DNA from: Sulfuricurvum sp.
Lineage (GTDB): Bacteria > Campylobacterota > Campylobacteria > Campylobacterales > Sulfurimonadaceae
Assembly (NCBI GenBank): GCA_030693335.1
Contig: JAUYAU010000017.1
Location: 1 to 64,000, forward strand
Length of the DNA stretch: 64,000 nucleotides
Direction: 5' to 3'
Shown: in pieces, positions 26,625-35,744 of the stretch
How positions within the stretch are numbered: position 1 is the first letter of the stretch
How the letters are laid out: every line of letters begins with the position of its first letter
Position numbers and translations under genes: made by a program
Notes under the pieces: model-generated
Told to the model about the DNA's origin: nothing
Database searches by the model: none
Seen by the model: only the letters and a program-made list of their open reading frames with translations

Positions 26625-27887
26625 GTGAACCAACAGCTTGTAAACAAGATCTTAATAACGATCGGTTTTCTCTTTGTGTTCCGACTATTGGCATACGTGC
26701 CAGTACCGGGTGTTGACACTGCTGTAATTGCTGCTTTTTTTGATACCCACAAAGCAGATGCGCTAGGTCTATTTAATATGTTCAGCGGAAATGCCGTAGA
26801 ACGTCTCTCAATTATCTCCCTTGGCATTATGCCTTACATCACTGCATCAATCATTATGGAACTTTTAGCAGCAACCTTTCCAACTTTAGCGCAAATGAAA
26901 AAAGAGCGTGATGGTATGGTCAAGTACATGCAAATTATTCGCTATGCGACTATTGCGATCACAATTGTTCAGGCAATTGGTGTAAGTGTTGGCTTAGAAA
27001 ACATGACCGGCAAAGATGGCAGCAGTGCAATCTTGGTTGATCATACAACCTTTATGATATTGGCAACGGTATCGATGTTGGCTGGTACGATGTTGATTAT
27101 GTGGATTGGTGAGCAAATCACTCAAAGCGGTATTGGTAACGGTGTCTCTTTGATTATTTTTGCAGGTATTGTTTCGGCAATTCCAAGCGCCATTTCACAA
27201 GCCATAACTATGGTGAATACCGGCTCAATGAGTTTTATCTCTATAATCGCTATACTTGCTTTGGTAGCTGTGACGATTTTGGTCATTATTTATGTAGAAT
27301 TGGGTGAACGTCGTATCCCAGTTACCTATGCTAAAAAAACCATGTTGCAAAACCAGAATAAGCGCGTTATGAACTACATTCCGGTAAAAGTTAATCTTTC
27401 AGGGGTTATCCCGGTTATTTTTGCATCGGCTATTTTGATGTTTCCGGTTACGGTTCTATCTAGCAGTACGAATCCGGCGGTTCAGTCTATTGCAGATTTC
27501 TTGAATCCGAGTCACTATTTCTTTAACTTTTTACAATTTTTGTTTGTGGTCTTTTTCGCTTATTTTTACGCGTCAATTGTTTTTAATGCGAAAGATATTG
27601 CCGATAACCTCAAACGTCAAGGTGGATTTATCCCTGGCGTACGTCCGGGTGAATCTACCAAAGAGTTTTTGAATGAAACGGCTAGCCGCTTGACATTCAG
27701 TGGTGCAATTTATTTGGGGCTTGTTGCGACATTGCCATGGGTCATTGTTAAAGCGATGGGTGTTCCTTTTTTCTTTGGAGGAACAGCAGTTCTAATCGTG
27801 GTACAAGTGGCATTGGACACAATGCGACGTATTGAAGCACAAGTGTACATGAGCAAATATCAAACCCTTAGTGCGGTCGGTCTCTAA
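26625..27887 (+). CDS. secY: Protein translocase subunit SecY
   Basis: A 420-aa channel subunit of the Sec translocon with about ten membrane segments. It starts at GTG 26625, right after the rplO stop. The plug and lateral-gate region (PVPGVDTAVI, LGIMPYITASIIMELL), TQSGIGNGVSLIIFAGI and the C-terminal GFIPGVRPGESTKEFL loop are family hallmarks. No adk gene follows it; map comes 1 nt later. Confidence 0.98.
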   Translation: MNQQLVNKILITIGFLFVFRLLAYVPVPGVDTAVIAAFFDTHKADALGLFNMFSGNAVERLSIISLGIMPYITASIIMELLAATFPTLAQMKKERDGMVKYMQIIRYATIAITIVQAIGVSVGLENMTGKDGSSAILVDHTTFMILATVSMLAGTMLIMWIGEQITQSGIGNGVSLIIFAGIVSAIPSAISQAITMVNTGSMSFISIIAILALVAVTILVIIYVELGERRIPVTYAKKTMLQNQNKRVMNYIPVKVNLSGVIPVIFASAILMFPVTVLSSSTNPAVQSIADFLNPSHYFFNFLQFLFVVFFAYFYASIVFNAKDIADNLKRQGGFIPGVRPGESTKEFLNETASRLTFSGAIYLGLVATLPWVIVKAMGVPFFFGGTAVLIVVQVALDTMRRIEAQVYMSKYQTLSAVGL

Positions 27888-27888
27888 A

Positions 27889-28647
27889 ATGGCGATTGCG
27901 CTTCGCAAACCTGAGGAAATAGTAAAACTACGTACTGCTAACAAAATAGTTGGCGGTACGTTAGAGCTATTGGCTCAGAATGCTAAGGCTGGTATTTCTT
28001 TAAAAGAATTGGACGCTATGGGTGAGGATTATATCCGTTCACAGGGTGCACGACCTTCTTTTAAAGGGCTCTACGGGTTTCCAAATGCCGTCTGTACTTC
28101 TCTTAATGATGTTATTATTCACGGTATCCCTTCTGATTATATTTTACAAGAAGGGGATGTTATCGGATTTGATGTCGGGACGGAAAAAGAGGGTTATTTT
28201 GGAGACGCAGCGATATCGGTAGGAATTGGAAAAATTTCTGCTGTTGACGAAGCCCTCATTGCCTGTGCGAAAGATACTCTTTATCATGCCATAGAGATCA
28301 TACGTGATGGAATGCATTTTAAAGAACTTTCACATGCAATGGAAAAATTTATTCTTTCTCGCGGTTTTGTGCCGTTGAGAAATTTTTGTGGCCATGGCAT
28401 TGGAAAAAAGCCGCATGAAGAACCAGAAATTCCTAATTATTTGGATGCGCCTAATCCTAAAGCGGGTCCAAAGATTAAGAATGGAATGGTTTTTTGTCTG
28501 GAACCGATGATTTGTCAAAAAGAAGGCGCTTCCAAAATCTTAGCAAATGGCTGGGATGTGGTAAGTACAGATGGGCTTAGAGGCTCTCATTACGAGCATA
28601 CGGTTGCGATAATCAACGGTAGAGCTGAAATTTTATCCATTTCATAA
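27889..28647 (+). CDS. map: Methionine aminopeptidase, type I
   Basis: A 252-aa MetAP from ATG 27889, 1 nt after secY; an upstream frame extension at 27871 lies inside secY. The metal ligands are in the usual motifs: [32 protein letters not shown] and YEHTVAI. It removes the N-terminal Met from nascent proteins. No N-terminal zinc-finger extension is present. Confidence 0.96.
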   Translation: MAIALRKPEEIVKLRTANKIVGGTLELLAQNAKAGISLKELDAMGEDYIRSQGARPSFKGLYGFPNAVCTSLNDVIIHGIPSDYILQEGDVIGFDVGTEKEGYFGDAAISVGIGKISAVDEALIACAKDTLYHAIEIIRDGMHFKELSHAMEKFILSRGFVPLRNFCGHGIGKKPHEEPEIPNYLDAPNPKAGPKIKNGMVFCLEPMICQKEGASKILANGWDVVSTDGLRGSHYEHTVAIINGRAEILSIS

Positions 28648-28658
28648 AGGAAATTTTT

Positions 28659-28877
28659 ATGGCAAAAGATGATGTCATCGAAGTAGACGGAAAGATTGTT
28701 GAGGCTCTACCAAACGCAACTTTTCGTGTTGAGTTGCCAAATGGACACGTTATTTTGTGTCACATAGCTGGAAAAATGCGTATGCATTATATTAAGATTT
28801 TACCGGGTGATACAGTAAAAATTGAACTTACCCCATACAGTCTTGATAAAGGGCGAATAACCTATCGTTATAAATAA
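28659..28877 (+). CDS. infA: Translation initiation factor IF-1
   Basis: A 72-aa OB-fold IF-1 that occupies the A site during initiation. The sequence [37 protein letters not shown] and KGRITYRYK is standard. It is the last gene of the block; rpmJ and rpsM, which often follow infA, are not here. A stable hairpin overlaps its stop codon. Confidence 0.98.
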   Translation: MAKDDVIEVDGKIVEALPNATFRVELPNGHVILCHIAGKMRMHYIKILPGDTVKIELTPYSLDKGRITYRYK

Positions 28878-28893
28878 TCCCTTTGGGGTTATT
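28873..28893 (+). terminator. Terminator-like hairpin after infA
   Basis: A 9-bp stem (AATAATCCC with GGGGTTATT, one G-T pair) closes a TTT loop and includes the infA stop codon. A T-run (CTTTTTTTG) comes only about 12 nt later, so termination may be partial and the Sel1-repeat gene could receive read-through. Confidence 0.5.
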
Positions 28894-28932
28894 GCCATAT
28901 AAACTTTTTTTGATACGTTACGGAGATAATGA

Positions 28933-29556
28933 ATGAAAAAAAGCTTATTTTGTACAATCTTATTGAGCATACAATTATTTGCTGCGGGCAATGCAGAGGT
29001 ATTTTGGAATACCTATACAGCAGCACTACGCGGCGATAAAGAAGCGCAGTTTCAAACTGGAGTTATGTTTGAACGTGGGATTGGAACGGATGTCAATCAG
29101 TCTCAAGCCGCTAAATGGTATGAGAAAGCGGCTATACAAGGGCATATAGATGCGCAATACAACATGGGGCTTATGTACGCAAGTGGCCGTGGGGTTGAAA
29201 AAAATGAGCAGTTTGCGATGATGTGGCTGGCCTCGTCTGCCAAGCAGGGGGACAAGGAATCTAGAACGTTGCTTTTGAAGCTGATAGACGGAAAGTTAGA
29301 ATCAAACAATGATTCTGAAAATGATGAGAGTTTGAAGACGATGAAACCGATTCGATTTGAAACAAAAAATGAGGCATTGGTGTGTAACAGAGCTGGAGAA
29401 ACGGGCGAATGTCATACACTAAAAGAGAAAAAAACATTTACGAGTAAGTCAAAGCAGGGAAGCTATTATAAAATAAGCGGGGTTGTCATAGGGCATAAAT
29501 GGCAAGACTATGAAGGCGATGGATTTATCGAGATGTCGATGGTAGAATTGAAATAA
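28933..29556 (+). CDS. Secreted Sel1-repeat protein
   Basis: A 207-aa protein with a signal peptide (MKKSLFCTILLSIQLFAAG), then two Sel1-like repeats at about residues 34-106 (EAQFQTGVMFERGIG, DAQYNMGLMYASGRGV and AAKWYEKAA). The C-terminal part (residues about 130-207) is a beta-rich segment ending YEGDGFIEMSMVELK that looks like an SH3-type fold. Sel1 proteins commonly act as periplasmic or surface scaffolds. Two cysteines (CNRAGETGEC) could form a disulfide. The function is unknown. Confidence 0.8.
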   Translation: MKKSLFCTILLSIQLFAAGNAEVFWNTYTAALRGDKEAQFQTGVMFERGIGTDVNQSQAAKWYEKAAIQGHIDAQYNMGLMYASGRGVEKNEQFAMMWLASSAKQGDKESRTLLLKLIDGKLESNNDSENDESLKTMKPIRFETKNEALVCNRAGETGECHTLKEKKTFTSKSKQGSYYKISGVVIGHKWQDYEGDGFIEMSMVELK

Positions 29557-29557
29557 T

Positions 29558-29570
29558 GGGGAATATCCCC
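29558..29570. terminator. Short hairpin between convergent genes
   Basis: GGGGA and TCCCC form a 5-bp stem with an ATA loop 1 nt after the Sel1-repeat gene and 10 nt before the ppnP stop. There is no T-tract, so the assignment is tentative. Confidence 0.35.
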
Positions 29571-29580
29571 CAAAGGTAAC

Positions 29581-29895
29581 TTATTTAATATAGCTGCAGC
29601 AATAATCAGTGATTGTTTTGACTTTAAGATTAAATGAGCTGTTTGCCGGAACATCAAAACTTTCAGGTCCAGTGATCGTAATCCACGTATCAGATCCTGG
29701 AAGCTGCACTTCCAAATCTCCGATCATAATTTCCATATTTTCTTTATCCGCAGTGCCAAACGTATATTCTCCAGGAAGCATGATGCCTAATGTTTTGTGA
29801 CTGCCATCTTCAAATCTAACAGTACGGCTGGTAACTTTTCCATCAAAATAAACACTGGCTTTCTTATCGACAGTGACATTGGTAAATTGTGACAT
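29581..29895 (-). CDS. ppnP: Pyrimidine/purine nucleoside phosphorylase
   Basis: A 104-aa small cupin of the PpnP (YaiE/DUF1255) family, which phosphorolyses several nucleosides in E. coli. [46 protein letters not shown] and [13 protein letters not shown] align well with the family. It ends DYCCSYIK, close to the E. coli ending. It is monocistronic or follows the 72-aa gene upstream. Confidence 0.9.
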   Translation of the reverse strand: MSQFTNVTVDKKASVYFDGKVTSRTVRFEDGSHKTLGIMLPGEYTFGTADKENMEIMIGDLEVQLPGSDTWITITGPESFDVPANSSFNLKVKTITDYCCSYIK

Positions 29896-29922
29896 AACTA
29901 TAATCTCCTAATTTTAAGTGCG

Positions 29923-30141
29923 TTATTGTAACGGGTTAAGCTGTTGCTTGACTTTTTTAGGCAAATGGGCAAATGGAAATGCGGTATCGGTTCGAACTTC
30001 GCCATTTTCAGTAATGGTCACTTCAAGGGCATTGGTATCACGGTTATAACTAACAAGATTGATGAGCTTATCACCCTCTATGTAGCTAATGCGGCGTGCG
30101 ACTAGATGGGTAAATGCGGTATGTTTTGGTCTAAATCCCAT
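29923..30141 (-). CDS. Small hypothetical protein (72 aa)
   Basis: I do not recognise this protein. It has a basic N terminus (MGFRPKHTAFTHLVARRISY), a beta-strand-rich middle (LINLVSYNRDTNALEVTITENGEV) and a C-terminal FPFAHLPKKVKQQL. Its ATG lies inside the 3' end of the CvfB-like gene (11-nt overlap), so the two are probably cotranslated. The strand-rich centre suggests a small beta fold. Confidence 0.65.
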   Translation of the reverse strand: MGFRPKHTAFTHLVARRISYIEGDKLINLVSYNRDTNALEVTITENGEVRTDTAFPFAHLPKKVKQQLNPLQ

Positions 30142-30970
30142 AGATTCCGTTCTCCTTGATGGTTATTTTTTTATTGTCTACTAATTCGGTGAGCGCACTT
30201 TTAAAATTCTTTTTACTCAGAGCGAATGTTTTTTGGATAAGTTCCGCATCACTTTTATAATTATACGGGAGCATTCCACCGTTTTGTAGGAGCATATCGT
30301 GAATTTTTGCAGCTGCATTACCGGCCTTGGCTTTACCGATCATCTGCAGTGAGAGATCAAGCTTTCCGTCTTCACGGCGCTGTTTTACAAAACCGTTTTT
30401 GACATCCCCTACACGAAGGGTCTCAAAGATTTCATTGCTATAAAGCATACCCTCATAACTATTATCCACGATGGCTTTAAAGCCCAACGGCGTTTTAGCG
30501 ATAATTATAAACGTTACGGGAGTATTTGGATAAAAAGTTTTAGGTGCGTCGATCAGGGCACTGCTTACTTTTTCAGTTCCCACTAGACGATTGGTGCGTT
30601 CATCCAAAACGATACGTATAATGCGTTTTTCGCCGACGCTAAACGGACGTTTTTGAAGTGCTTTAGGGATAAAAAGGTCTTTTGGTAACCCCCAATTTAC
30701 AAATGCACCGATAGAGCTAGTATCAACTACTTCTAAAAAGGCGATTTCATTTAGCATTGCTTTTGGTTTTGCAGTTGTCGCAACAGGACGATCTTCGCTG
30801 TCGGTGTAAACAAATACCTCGAGCGTATCGCCTATGTGCATAGCATCTGTAACGTATTGGTTAGGTAGAAGGATATCGCTATCATCCATGGTTTTTAAAA
30901 AAAGTCCCGGAGTCGTATCGCGATCGATAATGAGGAGATTGATCTCCCCGATTTTTAGTGTTTCATTCAT
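30131..30970 (-). CDS. CvfB-like S1-domain RNA-binding protein
   Basis: A 279-aa protein of the CvfB/YitL family: tandem S1-like OB domains (residues about 1-65, 70-135 and 145-210) followed by a winged-helix C terminus. Motifs include GLFLKTMDDSDILLPNQYV, SIGAFVNWGLPKDLFIP and GFKAIVDNSYEGMLYSNE. CvfB binds RNA and affects virulence gene expression in Staphylococcus; the role here is unknown. Its start faces the SDR gene across 39 nt. Confidence 0.85.
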   Translation of the reverse strand: MNETLKIGEINLLIIDRDTTPGLFLKTMDDSDILLPNQYVTDAMHIGDTLEVFVYTDSEDRPVATTAKPKAMLNEIAFLEVVDTSSIGAFVNWGLPKDLFIPKALQKRPFSVGEKRIIRIVLDERTNRLVGTEKVSSALIDAPKTFYPNTPVTFIIIAKTPLGFKAIVDNSYEGMLYSNEIFETLRVGDVKNGFVKQRREDGKLDLSLQMIGKAKAGNAAAKIHDMLLQNGGMLPYNYKSDAELIQKTFALSKKNFKSALTELVDNKKITIKENGIYGI

Positions 30971-30973
30971 GGG

Positions 30974-30979
30974 TATAAT
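30974..30979 (+). promoter_or_regulatory. -10 element of the SDR gene
   Basis: A perfect TATAAT lies 31 nt before the ATG at 31010, with GGAGG as ribosome site. No good -35 is seen, as is common for sigma-70 promoters in this phylum. Confidence 0.5.
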
Positions 30980-31009
30980 TATAGCTTAGATTCACTTATC
31001 GGAGGAATA

Positions 31010-31762
31010 ATGCGCATTGTTATCACAGGAGCCAGCAGCGGTTTGGGAAAGCATTTGGCACTTGGGTATGCGTCAAGTGGCAATGAGTTGGTCCTCTTGG
31101 CACGCCGTGAGGAGAAGTTGGAAGAGGTAGCAGTACAATGCAGAATACGAGGGGCAAAGGTGGAGACGATTGTTTCAGATGTGAATGATTTTGATGAGAT
31201 GCATCGGATTGGACGGCAATTGGCAAATTCAACTATTGATCGGATCATCTTGAATGCAGGTATTTCTGTAGGACATTCGGAGGGCGTAACCCCTTTTGCG
31301 GATTTTCATCGTTTATTTCAAACCAATTTTTTAAGCGTACATGCTCTATTGGAACCTATAATCCCAAAAATGATAGAGCAAAAGTCAGGAGAAATTGTTT
31401 TTATCTCTTCGCTTGCATCATTGATGTCCATGCCGACATCCGTAGCCTACAGCAGTTCAAAACGTGCGCTTAATGCGTATGCCGAAGGATTGCGTTATCA
31501 GTTAAAACGGCATGATATTGATGTGATGAACATACTGCCGGGATTTATTGATTCCGAGATGACACAAAAGAATCAATTTAAGATGCCGTTTTTACTTACG
31601 ACAGACGCTGGGGTTAAACGAATCATGTATGCAATTGAGAAAAAAAAGCGCTTTTATCCTTTCCCGTTTAGATTTTATCTATTGATTAGAACAACCTCAC
31701 TACTTCCGCAGTTCTTAAGAGATATGATTGTAGAATTCACTAATTTTAAAAAGGGCGCATAG
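31010..31762 (+). CDS. Short-chain dehydrogenase/reductase
   Basis: A 250-aa classical SDR. The NAD(P) motif TGASSGLG is near residues 6-13, NAG is in LNAGISVGH, catalytic Ser is in FISSLAS and YSSSK holds the Tyr-Lys pair. PGFIDSEMT follows. The C-terminal region is hydrophobic and basic. The substrate cannot be inferred. It is followed after 23 nt by the molybdoenzyme gene. Confidence 0.9.
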   Translation: MRIVITGASSGLGKHLALGYASSGNELVLLARREEKLEEVAVQCRIRGAKVETIVSDVNDFDEMHRIGRQLANSTIDRIILNAGISVGHSEGVTPFADFHRLFQTNFLSVHALLEPIIPKMIEQKSGEIVFISSLASLMSMPTSVAYSSSKRALNAYAEGLRYQLKRHDIDVMNILPGFIDSEMTQKNQFKMPFLLTTDAGVKRIMYAIEKKKRFYPFPFRFYLLIRTTSLLPQFLRDMIVEFTNFKKGA

Positions 31763-31785
31763 CCTGAATTTTAGGGAAATATCAG

Positions 31786-33861
31786 ATGGTTATTGACAGC
31801 GTTTGTACCTATTGCGGAGTAGGGTGTGATATTTCTGCAGAAGTAGAAGACAATAAAATTATCAAAGTCTTTGCAAAAGAAGAAGGGGTAGTGTCTCAAG
31901 GACGCCTTTGTATCAAAGGTAAACAGGGTTGGGATTTTGTCACAAATGCAAAGCGCCTTCATAATGCACGGGTACGTAAATCATTTTTAACTGCTAATGC
32001 AGCGCTTTTTTCGGACCTAGATATGGATTATCTTGAGCCTGTTGATCATGATTTTTATGAGATCAGTTATGAGAGTGCGTATGAATTGGCGGCGCGTAAA
32101 CTCAAAGAAATTACCGATAAACACGGTTCGCACTCTTTTGCTTCTATCGGCGGTGCGCGTACCAGCTGTGAAAGTTCATTCTTATTTCAGCACTTTACGC
32201 GCAATGTAGTAGGTTCTCCGCACGTTGACAACTGCGCACGTGTCTGTCATTCTCCCTCTCTAAAGGGGATGCGCCTAACGATAGGTGAGGGTGCTGCGAC
32301 TAATCCGTTTGATGATATTTATGAAACCGAATTCATGGTAGTTATGGGTTCAAATACGACTGAGGGGCATCCCATCGTTGCCAACCGTATGTTGGAAGTC
32401 ATTAAAGATAACAAAGTAGAACTCGCCGTATTGGATGTACGCCGTATTCAGCTCTCTAAGTCTGCAACGCACCATTTAAGTATTCCGTACGAAGCTAATC
32501 TTATGATGCTGAACATGATGGCGTATGTCATTATTTCTGAGGATTTGGTCAATACCCAATTTATAGCAACCCGCACGAAGGGATATGAATCGTATAAAGA
32601 ATCAATTTTGAATGACCCTTATGCCAATCCTGACTACCTTCTTCAGATCCCAGGGTATGAGTCATTGGCTCAAGAGATTCGTACCGTTGCCCGTAAATAC
32701 GCTACACGGAAAAGTCTCTTCTTTTGGGGACTTGGGATTACCGAACATTTAGACGGATCGTATGCGGTTATGGCGATTACCCATCTTTCGTTGATTACGG
32801 GAAATATTGGAAAACGCGGTGCCGGGCTAATGCCTCTACGCGGACAGAACAATGTTCAAGGGACGTGTGATGTGGGGATGTTACCGTATTACGCGCCTGA
32901 TTATCAACCTCCTAAAGAGATTGGGATGATGACGCCTGATTTGATCAATGCCATGATTGATGGCGGAATCAAGGCCGTCTTTAATATCGGTGAAGACATC
33001 GCCCATATCCACCCTAATCAAAATAAGATCCATGCGGCACTCAAAAATCTTGATTTGTTGATCGTGAATGAGTTGTTTGATAATGAGATTACGAAATTTG
33101 CCGACATTATTTTCGGTGTGAAAAGTGCGTATGAAAAAACGGGTGTTTATGTCAATGCTGAGCGTAGATTGCATCTTTCACAACCTCTTGTAAATGTAGC
33201 GATGCCGGATGACTGGGAAGTTATCGCAGAAATTTCAAAGCGATATGGAACGGATTTTGGCTACAAAAGTTCCAAAGATGTCTGGAACGATGTTCGTATC
33301 GCGGCGCCAAACCGTTTTGGGGGAGCGAGTTATGAAAAGCTTGAAGTCAATCGCTTACGCGGTATGCAATGGCCTATACAAGAAGAAGATACTCCGGTAT
33401 TGCACCTCAAGGACTTCCGTACCAAAGACGGAATCGGAGCATTTCGCTACAAACAATATGAACCTCGCGGCCAAGTAGAAGAATTGTTGCGCGCTGCGAC
33501 GCATGAGGGGTTTTATCTCACAACAGGGCGAATCTTGGTTCATTACAATAATGCCGCTCAAACCAATCATTGTGACAAGCTCAGCCGTAGCCACAGTGAA
33601 GATACTTTACTCGTGAGTGTCGACGATGAAGAGTTTTTTGAATACAAAGATTTTGTGGTACTCAAAAGCCAATACGGGCAAAGTGCCCCTTTGCGTGTCA
33701 AAGTAAGCTCAACCGTAAAAAAAGGGACCCTCTTTACGACTTTTCACCATGCGAAAAGTAAAATAAACTTTTTATTCGGAGATGAGTATGATGAATTGAT
33801 TAAAACAGCACGTTTTAAGTCAATCAAAGTAGACGTTATTAAACCAGATTATTTGGATTAA
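31786..33861 (+). CDS. Formate dehydrogenase-like molybdopterin oxidoreductase
   Basis: A 691-aa molybdopterin-dependent enzyme. A single [4Fe-4S] site is formed by C7, C10, C14 and C42, followed by Lys44. The Mo ligand position is Cys153, followed by His154 in NCARVCHSPS, as in Cys-type formate dehydrogenases, where others carry selenocysteine. Later blocks GSNTTEGHPI, GLGITEHLDGSYAVMAI, LRGQNNVQGTCDVG and the C-terminal molybdopterin-binding beta barrel are intact. No signal or Tat peptide is present, so it is cytoplasmic. No electron-transfer subunit gene is adjacent; the redox partner is not visible here. Nitrate reductase is less likely because of the Cys-His pair. Confidence 0.85.
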   Translation: MVIDSVCTYCGVGCDISAEVEDNKIIKVFAKEEGVVSQGRLCIKGKQGWDFVTNAKRLHNARVRKSFLTANAALFSDLDMDYLEPVDHDFYEISYESAYELAARKLKEITDKHGSHSFASIGGARTSCESSFLFQHFTRNVVGSPHVDNCARVCHSPSLKGMRLTIGEGAATNPFDDIYETEFMVVMGSNTTEGHPIVANRMLEVIKDNKVELAVLDVRRIQLSKSATHHLSIPYEANLMMLNMMAYVIISEDLVNTQFIATRTKGYESYKESILNDPYANPDYLLQIPGYESLAQEIRTVARKYATRKSLFFWGLGITEHLDGSYAVMAITHLSLITGNIGKRGAGLMPLRGQNNVQGTCDVGMLPYYAPDYQPPKEIGMMTPDLINAMIDGGIKAVFNIGEDIAHIHPNQNKIHAALKNLDLLIVNELFDNEITKFADIIFGVKSAYEKTGVYVNAERRLHLSQPLVNVAMPDDWEVIAEISKRYGTDFGYKSSKDVWNDVRIAAPNRFGGASYEKLEVNRLRGMQWPIQEEDTPVLHLKDFRTKDGIGAFRYKQYEPRGQVEELLRAATHEGFYLTTGRILVHYNNAAQTNHCDKLSRSHSEDTLLVSVDDEEFFEYKDFVVLKSQYGQSAPLRVKVSSTVKKGTLFTTFHHAKSKINFLFGDEYDELIKTARFKSIKVDVIKPDYLD

Positions 33862-33863
33862 GG

Positions 33864-34196
33864 GTGCATACCAAGGCAAAAGGAAACATTGCCGAGGATC
33901 GTGCCTGCGAATATTTGAGATCAAATGGTTATCGGATTATAGATCGAAATGTCTATAACCGTTTCGGTGAAATAGACATTATTGCATTGAAGAATAACGT
34001 CCTTCATTTTGTCGAAGTCAAAAGCGGCGTAACTTATGAGTCTGCTGTTCATAATATCACTAAATCCAAACTTCAAAAACTAAATCGTACACTCCAAACC
34101 TATCTCCAACAAAAAAGACTCAACGGTGATTACTGTATCGATGTCCTCATTGTTTCGGATGAGGGGCTAGAGTGGATTGAAAATATCACTTTATAG
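33864..34196 (+). CDS. yraN: UPF0102 (YraN) nuclease-fold protein
   Basis: A 110-aa protein of the YraN family. GNIAEDRACEYLRSNGY, RFGEIDIIAL and FVEVKSG give the restriction-endonuclease-like acidic pattern (E, D and ExK). It starts at GTG 33864, 2 nt after the molybdoenzyme stop. Function is still unclear in the family. Confidence 0.9.
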   Translation: MHTKAKGNIAEDRACEYLRSNGYRIIDRNVYNRFGEIDIIALKNNVLHFVEVKSGVTYESAVHNITKSKLQKLNRTLQTYLQQKRLNGDYCIDVLIVSDEGLEWIENITL

Positions 34197-34255
34197 CAAT
34201 AAGTTGAAATAATTGATACGGTTTAACTAATAAGTAGTTTTAAAGCAAGGGGCGT

Positions 34256-34261
34256 TATAAT
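34256..34261 (+). promoter_or_regulatory. -10 element of trxA
   Basis: A TATAAT lies 32 nt before the trxA ATG, with an AAGGAAA ribosome site between them. The -35 region shows only a T-rich stretch. Confidence 0.55.
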
Positions 34262-34293
34262 AGCTCAATATAAACCTAAATCAAGGAAATAAA

Positions 34294-34611
34294 ATGGGCA
34301 AATACGTTGAATTAACGGCATCAAATTTCGAAGAGATTACAAAAGAAGGCGTTGCACTTGTTGACTTTTGGGCACCATGGTGTGGGCCTTGTCGCATGAT
34401 CGCTCCTGTTATCGAAGAATTGGCAAACGATTTTGAAGGTAAAGCAAATATCTGTAAAGTAAACACAGATGAAGAACAAGAGATTGCGGTTAAATTCGGT
34501 ATCCGTTCTATTCCTACAATCCTTTTCTTCAAAAATGGTGAAATGGTAGATCAAATGGTTGGTGCTGCCTCTAAGCAAGCATTCGCTGATAAAATCAACG
34601 CTCTTCTTTAA
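34294..34611 (+). CDS. trxA: Thioredoxin
   Basis: A 105-aa thioredoxin with the active site WCGPC (Cys30, Cys33), Asp24 in VDFWA and the cis-Pro loop SIPTILFF. It reduces protein disulfides and feeds peroxiredoxins such as the Bcp encoded at 44643. The reductase gene trxB follows, although a hairpin separates the two. Confidence 0.98.
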   Translation: MGKYVELTASNFEEITKEGVALVDFWAPWCGPCRMIAPVIEELANDFEGKANICKVNTDEEQEIAVKFGIRSIPTILFFKNGEMVDQMVGAASKQAFADKINALL

Positions 34612-34615
34612 TATC

Positions 34616-34633
34616 TTGACCCTTTTGGGTCAA
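34616..34633 (+). terminator. Hairpin after trxA
   Basis: TTGACCC and GGGTCAA form a perfect 7-bp stem with a TTTT loop, 5 nt after the stop. No U-tract follows, so it may only attenuate or protect the 3' end. Confidence 0.45.
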
Positions 34634-34747
34634 ACTCCCCTCAGTCTAAAACTTTTCTAAACTCCTTTTATTTTAAATTCACTTTTGGTATCGTTTATGT
34701 GTAACGGTGTACACTACGCATTATTAGTTTAAATTAGAGGTCGTAAC

Positions 34748-35695
34748 ATGTTGGATTGTGCAATTATCGGAGGAGGACCGGCAGGTCTTACGGCAGGACT
34801 GTATACCACACGTGGTGGATTGGATGATGTCATCATGTATGAAAAAGGGATGCCTGGGGGCCAAATCACCTCTAGTTCTGAGATAGAAAATTATCCCGGG
34901 GCAACGCAGCGTAATCTAAGCGGAATGGATTTTATGATTCCATGGCTTGAACAGTGTCAGCGTTTTGGATTGAAGCATGAGATGTCCGAAGTAACGCGGG
35001 TTTCTCGTAATGAGGATGCTACATTTACGATTCATAAATCGGACGGAAGTACAAATACGGCCAAAAGTGTGATTGTGGGTACAGGTTCTACCCCTAAACG
35101 TGCTGGATTTAGTGGCGAAGACAAATTCTTTGGTCGTGGTGTGAGTACGTGTGCTACATGTGACGGTTTTTTTTATAAAGGTAAAGAAGTAGCGGTTATC
35201 GGCGGTGGTGATACGGCTCTTGAAGAGGCTTTGTATTTGGCAAAAATATGTACTAAAGTTTATGTGATTCACCGTCGTGATACCTTTCGTTCTGCTCCAA
35301 ATACCATTGAACGAGTAAAAAAAACATCGAATATTGAGCTTATACTCAATGCATCTCCCCAAGAAGTGCTTGGTGATGCCATGGGAGTAACTGGACTTCG
35401 TGTAGTGTTTAAAGACGGCTCCACTCGTCAAGTGGATGCACCTGGCATATTTGTCTTTATTGGTCGTGATGTTAATAACCAAGTCCTTATTCAAGAAAAT
35501 GGCAGCTTTTTGTGTGAGATGAATGATGCCGGTGAAGTGATTGTGGATATTAGTATGAATACGTCTGTTCCTGGACTGTATGCAACCGGCGATCTGCGAA
35601 TTGCAGCGCCAAAACAAGTGGTAAGTGCAGCTGGAGATGGAGCCGTAGCAGCGCTTCAAGCAATTGCATACGTTGATAAGATAAGCCACCACTAA
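34748..35695 (+). CDS. trxB: Thioredoxin reductase
   Basis: A 315-aa FAD/NADPH flavoenzyme. FAD loop [12 protein letters not shown] is at the N terminus, the redox pair is Cys135/Cys138 in CATCDG, the NADPH loop is [14 protein letters not shown], and the C-terminal ATGDLR binds FAD. It recycles TrxA. A possible operator, GTGTA/TACAC with 6-nt spacing, lies at 34699-34714 upstream. Confidence 0.97.
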   Translation: MLDCAIIGGGPAGLTAGLYTTRGGLDDVIMYEKGMPGGQITSSSEIENYPGATQRNLSGMDFMIPWLEQCQRFGLKHEMSEVTRVSRNEDATFTIHKSDGSTNTAKSVIVGTGSTPKRAGFSGEDKFFGRGVSTCATCDGFFYKGKEVAVIGGGDTALEEALYLAKICTKVYVIHRRDTFRSAPNTIERVKKTSNIELILNASPQEVLGDAMGVTGLRVVFKDGSTRQVDAPGIFVFIGRDVNNQVLIQENGSFLCEMNDAGEVIVDISMNTSVPGLYATGDLRIAAPKQVVSAAGDGAVAALQAIAYVDKISHH

Positions 35696-35744
35696 ACGCT
35701 AAGGCGATACAATACGGTTTTAGTATTGTGAACGGGAGATGACC

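Noticed and set aside
31786-33861. Selenocysteine in the molybdoenzyme
   Set aside because: The Mo-ligand codon is TGT (Cys153), not TGA, and no in-frame TGA interrupts the gene.
34699-34714. GTGTA/TACAC inverted repeat upstream of trxB as an operator
   Set aside because: The arms are only 5 bp, and similar repeats are expected by chance; noted in the trxB entry only.
34916-35692. A 258-aa open frame opposite trxB
   Set aside because: trxB is unmistakable on the plus strand; the antisense frame is rich in Cys, His, Thr and Tyr and has no recognisable domain.
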